A stretch of DNA of 64,000 nucleotides from Aquilaria yunnanensis (taxonomy: Eukaryota > Streptophyta > Magnoliopsida > Malvales > Thymelaeaceae). The notes under the pieces are model-generated. The model searched no databases and had not been told where the DNA came from. It worked only from the letters and a program-made list of their open reading frames with translations. The DNA is taken from NCBI GenBank assembly GCA_039654915.1, contig CM077600.1, forward strand, positions 35,328,492-35,392,491, read 5' to 3'. Made by a program: the position numbers and the translations under genes. Each line of letters opens with the position of its first letter. Within the stretch, counting starts at the first letter, position 1. Positions 26,692-36,420 of this stretch are shown in pieces.

Positions 26692-28575
26692 GCACTTTTG
26701 CCATTCCCAATGCGCCCTACGAGCAACAAGGTAGTACTGGCTGCCTCATTGGAAGGGCAAGCAAGCTCCCAACCATCATCTATTGAGCACCTACCCAAAC
26801 CCATTATGTTGTGCCAAAATCTGTTCAGTTTGTATATATACCTTCAATTGAAAATAAGACCAGGAACCAACTCAATAAGCATGAAAAGTGACACAATATA
26901 TTCTCTACACTTTTCAACTAATTTCAGTTTTCCAACTTTTTGTTGCTCTACTGGATGAAACAATTTGCCCTAAGGAAGCAAAATCTGTAGTTCCAGAAAA
27001 TTAGCTAAAAAACTATTAGCATGCTGGTAAAATGGAGACCAACAATCTACGAGAAGCATTGTAATCTGTCTGATAATATATGCAGAAGAACATAACACAG
27101 ACAAAAACAAGGAAAAAACAAAATAAAATTCAGAAGTTCCTAGATGATGATTCGCGCAAAACAATGCCGAGCAAAATGTCAAAGGATCGTCCAAAGCGCT
27201 CTGCAAAAATAAGAGCAAGATTCAAACCTCCTTCTTTTGTTTTACCTAAGGTGTTAAATACCGTTACCACTAGGCATACTGCACTCCAAAATTTTAAGAT
27301 ATACCGTATGGTATACAACGCCGCGTACCGTTACCGTTACTGCAAAAAATAAATGTTAGAATATTATTTTTAGATGACATAATTTGTTTAATAATTTATT
27401 TTTACACATTTTATATGTATTCTAATTTTCTCATTATAATTTGTCAAATATAAATAAAATATATATGATAGAAGATATTCAGTTGGAGTAGCATACACCA
27501 GAAATCCAATTGAAGGATATTATTCAATACCACAGGAACCTTCAAGCTGCTGCAATTCATTAAATTGTTATATTAATTAAGAAAAGTAAAAAAAAATATT
27601 TATTTTATGATATGTGTATTATTTATATTTTAACTTTTTTTATATATTTATGATATTATTTATGTAAAATGAAAAAAAAAATTACTGCAAAACAATAAAA
27701 TGCTGTGGTATGTATCACGCGGTATTTGCGTTATAAAGTAATTTTCTAACAAAATGCATACAAAAAGCGAATGGTATGCAGTATACCGTAAAATACCAAT
27801 GTTTTATGTACCTTAAGTACGCAGTATGCAGTACAAAATTTTTACATTTTGTCATTTTATGCAAAAAAATTTATATTGTATACTGCATATCACGCGATAA
27901 ACAGTATATCGCGGTGTTTGACACTTTGGTTTTACCCCTATTTGGATGGCTCCAGCCTCTAAGAAAATAGAAATAGTTGCCAAGTGAATGGAGGTTAAAT
28001 GCCCAGTTCGATTGGGATCAGGGATTAATTGACTGGTTTATCTTATTTCCCAAGTTAACTCAAACATCTCGCAGTACATTAGCAAGGACCAACAGAGACC
28101 GAAAGCATCAAAACACCCTGCCCGGGGATTGAAGTTTCTATTTAACAATCTTTGTTTCAATTCGTGTCAGCCACTATGCCTAGGGTTAATACAAAGTCTA
28201 TATGTGCACTTTGGAAAAAAAAATGCATACATGTGCAATCAGACATATGTACAAGGTTAAAATAGCATTTGTCCAATGACTTATAAAACTTTTTATTTAT
28301 CATTGTTATTGTTGTTGTTATTTTTTAATTAATATTATTTGAAAGTTAAGTAATAATCACTTGAATTTTTTTTTTTATAAGTGAATGAATTTATGATTTT
28401 TTTCATTTTATCCAACTTCAAAAATTAATACCACAAAAAAAATAAAATGGTTTTTGGGGCTTTTTAAAGTGTTCAACTATAATTAGTTTGCAAGTTAAGC
28501 AAATAATTGTTATTGATAAAAAAAGTAAATAATAAAATAATCACTTTCTAAGGGTAAAGTCCACGGGAGTGGTAA
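26692..28575 (-). pseudogene. AIG1/IAN GTPase relic C (exon 1 stub plus 5' flank)
   Basis: On the minus strand 26804-26692 reads an N-terminus ending in the nucleotide-binding loop (TTLLLVGRIGNGKSA), matching exon 1 of the intact gene at 33331-33100; the copia LTR cuts it just after the P-loop Ser. Exons 2-5 are gone. The upstream side (27090-28570) is homologous to 30640-31390, the 5' flank of relic B, but is interrupted by the hAT element at 27247-27928. Landmarks shared with relic B include the phrase ggatggctccaacctc (ccag in C) and ttgtttcaattcgtgtcagcc. Confidence 0.85.
27247..27928. mobile_element. Non-autonomous hAT element (682 bp) in AIG1 relic C
   Basis: Bounded by an exact 8-bp target duplication GTTTTACC (27239-27246 and 27929-27936). 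The ends form an imperfect inverted repeat, TAAGGTGTTAAATACCG and CAAAGTGTCAAACACCG (right end read in reverse), a hAT-type terminus. The interior is AT-rich with self-complementary phrases (ggtatgcagtatacc). No transposase frame. Confidence 0.8.
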
Positions 28576-29495
28576 CACTACAACGCAAACACAGGATATC
28601 GACTAAGGAAACAATCGCTAGTTATGATTGACTATCGACTGAATGTATCAATTGCAAAAACTTTAGTCGCTAGGTGTCTAACGACCAAAATTAGCAACTG
28701 AATGATTTAGTCATGCAAGTTTTAAACCACAGCAAAATAACGATTGAAATGTCAATTGCTACTAGCAATCAAAACCTCAATTGTTGGTACCAATTTAATT
28801 TTTTTTTTAAAAAAATTAATTGCTGAAATGTTTACGTATGTGTGTGTGTAAATGAAATGTACTAAATGTGGTAATGAATTGTAATAATAAAAAATTTAAA
28901 TTAAAATAAATATAGATTCTAAACACAATATTATTAATTAGAAAATGAGGAGGAAAAAGAAGGAGAAATGAAGGAGAGGCCAGAGTTTAGGAAAAAGAAG
29001 GAGAAACGAAGGAGGAAGAAGGAGAAAGAGAAGGAGAAGGTAAAATGAGGAAGGAGAGACCGGAGTTGAAGGAAGGAGAAGAGGAATGAGAAACGAAGGA
29101 GGCAGAAGGAGGAGAGGTTGGATCTGAGGAGGTGGAATAAGAAATGAGGAAGGAGGAAGAACAAAGAGAAATAAGGAAGGAAAGGTTGGAGCTGAGCAAG
29201 AAGAAGAGGAAAGAGAAATAAAGGAGGAAGAAGAAGAGAAACGAGGAAGGAGAGGACAAAGCCGAAGTTTTTAATTTATTTTAGCAACTGAAATACCGAT
29301 TGAATTATATTAGTAACTGAATAATAATTGATTCCAAATGATAATATAAAATGTATAACTGACTAGTAATTGAAAATTTAAAATTAGCGATTGAAAACTA
29401 GACAACTGTTAATCATAATAATTACATGGCCCACAAGCTAGTAATTGAAATTCAGTTGCTACTTTCAGTTACTCCATTGCTTCTCTCTTATAGTG
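28576..29495. mobile_element. Non-autonomous CACTA-type element (920 bp)
   Basis: Begins CACTACAACGC and ends CTCTTATAGTG, with a 3-bp target duplication TAA on both sides (28573-28575, 29496-29498), as in the CACTA (En/Spm) superfamily. Subterminal zones at both ends carry repeated phrases such as ttagcaactgaa and attagcgattgaa. The middle (28940-29270) is an almost pure purine stretch rich in GGAGAAGGA-type repeats. No transposase. Confidence 0.7.
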
Positions 29496-29498
29496 TAA

Positions 29499-29939
29499 AT
29501 GAATACTTGACCTTAATAAGGTTAGTTTTTTGAAGTACCTTGCCATCAATTTCATGGTTAAATTTGATGGAAATTGTTGAGATAACATTAATTAACAATA
29601 AAATAAATATAAATAACACCTCTAGTCATAAAACTTTTCCAATCTCTAATGAATTTCATCGTTAAATCTAACAAAAATCACTGACTAGATCACGAGGTTC
29701 ATCATGGCTCAAAGGGTCATGAAAAACAGATTTTGAATCAATGCTCTAATATCATGAAAAAATATGAGGCAAAAATGTTTTTCACTTGCATGGGCTTCAA
29801 TCTGTCGAAGGTACATATAGCAGGCGTACAAGGAAAGGGATGAGCTCCCTACTACAAACAAATAACTAGAGGATAAAGATAACAAATATCTACATTACAT
29901 GAACAACCTTAACTGATAAACCACTTAACTGATAACAAG
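29499..29939. other. Intergenic DNA between CACTA element and AIG1 relic B
   Basis: AT-rich sequence with no gene or repeat that I recognise. Confidence 0.5.
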
Positions 29940-31390
29940 CATAGCCAGCGATTTCCTCTCATTTCTTCCTGGTATTAAATGAGTAATAATTAAGCTCGAT
30001 TGTTAATTCCAGCTTCTTCTTTAGCTCTAATAACTGATGACTCGATAAGTAACCTCCTGAAGCAGCAACTTCTTGCTTATCATGAAGCTCCGCTGCATTT
30101 CTTTGTTGGACAAATACAATGATGAGTTGAATGCCATCCATGTTCAAGCTAACTTCAACAAATATTTATGAGAATTCCCACCTTTTAACGCATTGAACAT
30201 ATCGTCTTTATATGTTTGTCCACCATTCTCTGTAGTGACCTCATGAACAAGGTAGAGAAGCTCCAGAACTTTGTTTCATCCTTGGTCCTGTTGTCAAACA
30301 CCACGTGTCTATATCATCATATACTGAGCTGCTAAATATATTGCAAGGTCACATATAAAGAATCGATTTGGTGAAACGGTTTCAATTTTATTAGTTGTAC
30401 TTTTTTCCATATTTGATAAAATGATTTCCTTCATATGATTCAAAATCTATAACGCAAAGAAATTAGTTAAACTAATAACAGATTGGCAATAATTGAAGAC
30501 AAGAAAGTACAAACAATCGGCAGGCAGCATCAAGATTAAGTGTCTGGTAAAACATGAAGAAAACCACAACTCTGACAGAACAGAACAAAAAAAGAACCAA
30601 AAAAAAAAAAACCTCAATAACATATGCAGAAGAACACAGTCACGTCAAAGGATTGTTCAAAGCACTATGCAAAAATAAGGGCAAGATTCTACCCTCCTTC
30701 TTCTTCTGCTTTCCCCGTCTTTGGATGGCTCCAACCTCCAAGAAAATAGTAATAGTTGCGAAGTGAATGGAGATTAAATACCCTGTTTGATTGGGCTATT
30801 GTAGATTAGTTGATTGGTTTATCTTGTTTCCTAAGTTAACTCAAACTTCTCGCACTAGATAAGTAAGGACCAATTGAGACCAAAAACATTAAAACACCCT
30901 GCTCCTAGGAATAGAAGTTTTTGATTAACAGTTTTTGTTTCAATTTTTGTCAGCCACCACAAGTCTAACAGCACGTTTATGTAGCTTGGGAAAAAAAAAA
31001 CATTCATACATGTGCATGTAGTTAGATATATATGTACACAAGGTTATGGCAGCATTTGTCCAACAACTTATATAACCGTTTGTTTTTATTTATTATTATT
31101 AAAATTTTTTCTGGTATCAATATTATTTGAAAGATACGTAATGATCATTTGAATTAAATGTATTTTTTATAAAATAATTAATTTTTGTGAATTTTTTTCC
31201 TTTATCCAGCTTAAAAAAAATTAATAACACATATTAAACTTTCGCAAAAAAACAAAAAAGCGGTTTGGAGGCTTTCTAAAGAATTTGATTGTGATTGTAT
31301 ATACAAGTCAAGCAAATAATTATTACTGATAAAAAATCAAATACTATTATATTAGAAAATAATCACTTTTTAATGATCTTCCTCGAATAC
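29940..31390 (-). pseudogene. AIG1/IAN GTPase relic B (exons 1-2 deleted)
   Basis: On the minus strand the exon 4 equivalent reads QQRNAAELHDKQEVAASGGY (about 30110-29990) against QQRNAADLHDKQELAASRGY in the intact gene. The exon 3 equivalent (about 30300-30190) is frameshifted by a small deletion after GATGAAAC and reads on as a broken LLYLVHEVTT segment. Exons 1 and 2 are missing: sequence passes from exon 3 (cacgtgtctat) straight to the 5' flank (tactgagctgctaaatata), which in the intact gene lies about 780 bp further on. Positions 30350-30560 match 33370-33600 of the intact gene's 5' side, and 30640-31390 match the 5' flank of relic C. A clear non-functional tandem copy. Confidence 0.88.
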
Positions 31391-31399
31391 AACTCTTGT

Positions 31400-31770
31400 C
31401 TTTTTGGGGAATTACATTTTCCTTCAAAGGTTTGGCATGAAAGTTTCAATTTGTGTGAACTAAAGGGCGCCCTTTTCTTATACAATTCTTGACAACCGTG
31501 TGTAGTGGGTTAATTATACTTTCCCGTCGAAGTTTGGTGCTAGTCACAGTTATACCCTTCAGGTTTGGAAACAGAGCAGGAAATTAAAAATCCATCTTCA
31601 TTAAACAACCAGCTATAATTTCTGGACTTCTTCTAAATTTTTTCACCTGACATAATTCCAATCCTAGGTAGCCAAAAATGAAACAGCGTTCAGATGAAGT
31701 TCCTTCATGAATAATCAACTTCGAATCCAGGCAAACTGAAATATAAGAAGCAAATTAGATTCAGCAGCTA
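31400..31770 (+). repeat. Diverged copy of the OPR 3' flank
   Basis: Positions 31405-31570 match 10180-10345 (ttccttcaaaggtttggcatgaaag, then gggttaattatactttccc). Positions 31575-31770 match 11690-11900 (ccatcttcattaaacaacca, then agcgttcagatgaagttcct). Both matches are in the same orientation, and the 1.3 kb separating them at the OPR locus, including the MITE, is absent here. Confidence 0.8.
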
Positions 31771-31849
31771 TTAAGATATCGCCAGAAAGAACTAATTAAC
31801 AACACAAAACTGGATGCCTGGATTGGTTTGTTATGCTCCTATGTCAGTC

Positions 31850-33331
31850 TCACAGAATGGCACATTTATTTTCTATGCGCTTTCGCAGCTCCTCAACCTC
31901 ATTCCGAGCCCTGTCCCTATCCTCCCTCAACCAACGGATCTCATCACTTAATTTCTCCGCCTCCGACTTAGCAGCCTTTTGTGCCTCTGCTCTTGCTTCT
32001 TGTTCCGCCGCCAGATGCTGCTCAAGCTTAGCAGTTGTCTCCTTCAGCTTGGTTTCAATCTATATACACAGCCATGAATTCCCACATGGTCGGATCAGGA
32101 TGCAAAGCATTAAACTACAACCAACTAATGATACCAACAGGACCATTTGGATTACCGTCTTTGTGATGCGCATAAGCTGTTGTTCATACGACTGTTCCAG
32201 CTTCTTCTTTAGCTCTGATAAGTAGCCTCTTGACGCAGCAAGTTCTTGCTTATCGTGAAGGTCCGCTGCATTTCTCTGTTGGGCAAATACAATGATGAGT
32301 TGAATGCCATCCATGTTCAAGCTAATTAACTTCAACACATATTTATGAGAATTCTGACCTTAACATTGAACATATCGTCTTTGTATGCTTGTCCACCATT
32401 CTGGGTAGTGACCTCATGTACAAGGTAGAGAAGCTCCAGAACTTGGTTCTGTTTCTTGGTTTCATCCTTGGTCCTGTTATCGAACAACACATGTCTCCTT
32501 TGACACATAGCTAGAAGTTCCTGATCAATTTCAAAAACCGACAATTGTTTAAGACTGTTGAGGGACAAGTAGCACCCATTAACGAGATATTAGAATATCA
32601 GGATTCAGGATTCAGAAACTTGATGTGAACTTATAATGTAGCCATGCATATCTCAGGCAAAAATTTTAGTTTAAGTATCCAAACCTTCAATGAAAGTGGA
32701 CAGCTGTGACCCAAGTAATCTTCCAGTGTTTGGTCGTCCGCTTCAAGATCATCCCCACCAGTGAACACCACAATCATATACTCAACCATTTTGTCCCCAA
32801 ACAAAGCCTGCAAACTCTGAAGTGCTGCTAGTTCTTCACTTGAAAACCTAGTCCAGGTCGTTAAAACAACAAGAATTGCGTGTATCCCATCCCTGGCAAG
32901 ATCCACACATCTAACGATCTCGCCGATAACAGAGTTAGACTGCTCTGAAACTTCAAAAAGCCCTGCAACAGCACTCATTTGTATCATCTAATACCTAACT
33001 ATAAAACCAACTCACAAAGACATGAAAATTGGACATACTTCAAGACAAACTGAAGAGTTGTAAAATCAAAGGAGCTAACAACAAGTTCTCAATCCATACC
33101 GGGTGTGTCGATCACATTGATTGTATGGCCCCAAGGAAAAACAGCTGTTTGCAGTGCAGTGGTAGTGGTAACACCAGATGATCTGGACCTTGAGACGAAG
33201 GCCTTTCGACCAAGAATACTGTTGCCTGTTGCACTTTTGCCGTTCCCTGTACGGCCTACCAGCAGCAAGGTTGTAGTCCCATTGGGAGGGAAAGCTAATT
33301 CCCAATCAACATCTACTGAGCTCCTCACCAT
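31850..33331 (-). CDS. AIG1/IAN (GIMAP-type) immune-associated GTPase, five exons
   Basis: Plant member of the avrRpt2-induced-gene-1 (AIG1) GTPase family, associated with pathogen response and usually membrane-attached. Exons on the minus strand: 33331-33100, 32962-32685, 32520-32359, 32275-32156, 32059-31850. All are GT-AG, giving 1002 nt and 333 aa, close to the family's usual length. Motifs: G1 GRTGNGKS at residues 26-33, G3 DTPG at 75-78, the GIMAP-conserved TGGDDLEADDQTLEDYL in exon 2, and the family G5-like segment CQRRHVLFDN at 176-185. Exons 4-5 form a charged coiled coil (ELKKKLEQ, AEAQKAAKSEAEKL, ELRKRIENK). The protein ends CAIL, a CaaX-type prenylation box (Leu at the last position favours geranylgeranylation), fitting membrane attachment. 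It is the only intact copy of three tandem copies. Expression and pathogen response are inferred from the family only. Confidence 0.95.
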
Positions 33332-34915
33332 TCTGCTAAATATATGTTTCTATACCTTCAATCGTGAGGTCACGTATAAAGAACTGATTTGGTGAAATGG
33401 TTTCAGTTTTACCAGTAGCACTTTTTTCCATGTTCGATGAAATAATTTCCTTCATGTGATACAAAATTTATCGCTAAAGAAATTAGTTGAACTATTAACA
33501 GATTGGTAACAATTGAAGGACAACAAAGCACAAAACTCGACATGCAGCATCAAGATGAAAATGTCTGGTAAAACTTGAAGAAAACCACAAAATCGACATG
33601 CAGCATCAAAATGTCTGGTAAAACATAAAGAAAACCACAACTCTGACAGAACAGAACAGTTACAAGAAAAAAAGAAAAGTTCGGAACTTTCCAGATTATG
33701 ACTCCCTTGAGATCAACTGAAACCAGAACCCATGTCGAGCAATGTACTAAAGATCGTGCAGAACACTTCACAACAAGAAAAAGTAAGATATATACAAACC
33801 TCCTCCTCCTCCAACTCCTTGTTTTATTTTCTTGCCTTAAGCGATGAGTCCAATTCCGAACAGAGCAACGTATATACTATTTGTGAACTGAATGGACGCC
33901 TTTTGAGCTCCCAGTTCTACGAATGCAAGCGGAAGCGAAAGGAGTGAGAGCTAGCTTGCCTTCCGTTATTATTATTATTATTTTTTGTAAAAATTGAGTT
34001 AGTATTAATTATTATATTCCAATTTAAAATGAGTTAGTGTTAGTGCAATTGCATCTCACACTTTTGAAATCTGAGTAAGTGTTTCTTATTCTTTTTCGAG
34101 GCCGAGTACAGAAAGTTTGTAAAATTTAATCAGTTTGTGAAAAATATGAGTCAAGTAATTATTATTTAAATAGAATATTAAATTTCAAGCAGTATTGATT
34201 CCGAATTAAAGAAAAATGAAGAATTAAAAAATAATTATCCTTTCATCTCATTTTCTTTGTGGTATTTAGGTATTTGAAACATCTCAAATCTTTGTAACAT
34301 TTTTATACTATCTAATAAATTACTTTACTGTATTATCCTTCAAACTGTCATTTTAACATTTATTTTTTTTTCACTTTTCTTATTTATTGCGATAAATGAA
34401 AAATAAAAGTGGAAACTGTACATAAATTTTTTTTCTCTTTCTTGATTTTCATGTTAAACCTAAATATTATTTAAGACGGATGTAGTAATGTTGGCAAAAT
34501 ATGCTGATATATTTATGGCAAAACAGTACATTTTTTGAAAAGAGAAAGAAACTTTTTGTAGCGGCTTTGTTATATGCTTATACTGCTTTTTAATGGAAAA
34601 TTAGCAAAATATGCTGACATATTCACGAATATATATTATACATTTTTTAAGAAAAAAAAAAGATAAAGAAAGCCGTTTTTTTTTTCTTACGGTTCAGTTA
34701 TATTCTTATACTTCTTTTTAATTAAGGAACGTTAGCAAAATATACTGACATATATATTCATGGTAATGTTAGGAAGACTCTTTCACTTGGAATAGCTAGG
34801 CAGCTTATTCAGTCGGTATTGGCCCTCTTGTGGCTAATATGTTGGCTTACACTTCAATGTCAATAAACCAGATAGTTTTTGTTTGGGAGAAGGCTGGTAA
34901 TGCGAAATTTTCAAC
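33332..34915. other. AIG1 5' flank and intergenic DNA
   Basis: Positions 33332-33770 are the 5' side of the AIG1 gene, shared in part with relic B. It includes a local duplication (cgacatgcagcatcaa...atgtctggtaaaac at 33537-33570 and 33595-33625). From 33960 on it is AT-rich, with two phrases repeated (gcaaaatatgctgatatatt near 34495, gcaaaatatgctgacatatt near 34605, and again near 34735). No gene seen. Confidence 0.55.
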
Positions 34916-34925
34916 TAAAAAGGTC

Positions 34926-35844
34926 GGGTAAATTGCACCCACCACCCCCAATCTTTAATTGTTACTTCATTTCTAGCCCTAACATTCACTTTGTTTGTAG
35001 TATATCTCTAATCTCAATAAAATGTTTCATTTTAGCTCTTTTTTTTTTTATAGAAATTGTTATCTCGGATGGAAAAAGCTATATCAGTAGATTACTGTAG
35101 GAGAAAATAATTGTTTTAACCCCTGTAAAAATCGCCTTTGCCAAAAAAGCTTAAAACTTTTAAATCTAACAAAAAGTCTTAAAACTTTCACTGGCCAATC
35201 CTCTTCCACCTCTCCTCCCTTTCCGGCATCTCCATCTTAGCAGCCTCCATTTCCGGTGAACCCCCTCCTACCTTTCATCCCTCTTTGGCCTCTTTTCCAC
35301 GGTGAATGTGATTAATCGGCTTCCTTCTAGCAAATCAAGCCTCCCTATCGCGATGGAATTGAGCTCGATTTTGAGTTGTGACCCCCAGCCCTTGTGCACT
35401 TGCCATTGAATCGCCTTCGCCCACTGGAACCGAACCGAGAGGAAGTTAAATTGCAAGCAAAGATGAGGGAGAAGAAGCGAGGATAGATGAGCGATGGCAG
35501 AAAGGGAAGCCAAACTAAGAGAAAGTCGAATCGGAGGCTAGAGATGGGAGGACAGGGCGGAAAGGGAGGTTGGAGATGGGGCCGCCGGAGAGGGAGAAGA
35601 GGCTAGAGAGGTTGGATTGAATTTTTGTTAGATTTAAAATTTTTAAGACTTTTTTGTCAAAGGGGATTTTTACAGGGGTTAAAACAAGTATTTTTCCCAC
35701 AGTAATCTATTGATGTGGCTTTTTTCATCTGAAATAATGATTTCTGTAAAAAATAAAAAAAGGGGCCAAAATGAATTATTTTGTTAAAGTTAGAGATACG
35801 TTAAGAGCAAAATAAAGGTTAGTGTTAGCGGATGCAATTTACCC
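34926..35844. mobile_element. Long-TIR Mutator-like element (919 bp), candidate Pack-MULE
   Basis: Bounded by an exact 10-bp target duplication TAAAAAGGTC (34916-34925 and 35845-35854). Inverted ends of about 245 bp begin GGGTAAATTGCA and end TGCAATTTACCC. Shared internal phrases on opposite strands include gtagattactgt and ttttaaatctaac. The interior (about 35175-35600) is much more GC-rich than the ends and has open frames (for example minus strand 35513-35268), which suggests a captured gene fragment. I do not recognise the source. Confidence 0.88.
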
Positions 35845-35879
35845 TAAAAAGGTCTATATCTTGGCCCAAATAGAATGAT

Positions 35880-36420
35880 TTCTTCTCAAGGTCTCATTAA
35901 CCAGAGTTTATCCTTCATTTTCTTTAGCAACTATGGGCTTTCAATATCTCAAAAAAAAAAAAAAATCAAGGTCTTTTATATACAAGATGTTTAATTGGAA
36001 AAGGTCAATTTCATTGCTCAAGATAGCGTTATCGATGCAACTTGCCTTAAATGTGATATTTTGGATGAAACTGCTTTGCGCACCTCCTTCTCTATTGCCA
36101 AACATTTCTTTTGGTTTGGTCTTCTACTCCATCTGTCCATCTTCCAATCTCTGATCATCTTTTTGTTGATTGGATTAATAAAATTACAAGCTATCCTTAA
36201 AGGCAAGTGGTAGATTATCTTGACATTTTGGTAGTTACTCTCTGGTACATTTGACTTGATAGAAATGATTTGATTTTTTAGGTGTTCAATTCTCATCTTT
36301 TAATGCCTTCTCCAAAAGGATGAAATTGTATGTTCTATCTATATAGCTAGAGTTCATAGGAAGTTGGCGCTTGTAGCTTCCTTGATCCAACCAGGATGTT
36401 TATTCAAAATCTGAGATTCT
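35880..36420 (+). pseudogene. Possible LINE (non-LTR retrotransposon) C-terminal relic
   Basis: Conceptual translation in shifting frames resembles the zinc-binding tail after a plant LINE reverse transcriptase: a Cys pair (TCLKCD) near 36040, an SDHLFVDWINKI-like stretch near 36150, then LVVTLWYI-stop-LDRNDLIF at 36221-36280, like the common W-x-x-W-x-x-RN-x-x-IF motif. Frames are broken. The upstream reverse transcriptase is absent. Weak call. Confidence 0.4.

Noticed and set aside
28934..29259. Ser/Phe/Leu-rich minus-strand frames
   Set aside because: Reverse reading of the purine-rich core of the CACTA-like element; low complexity.
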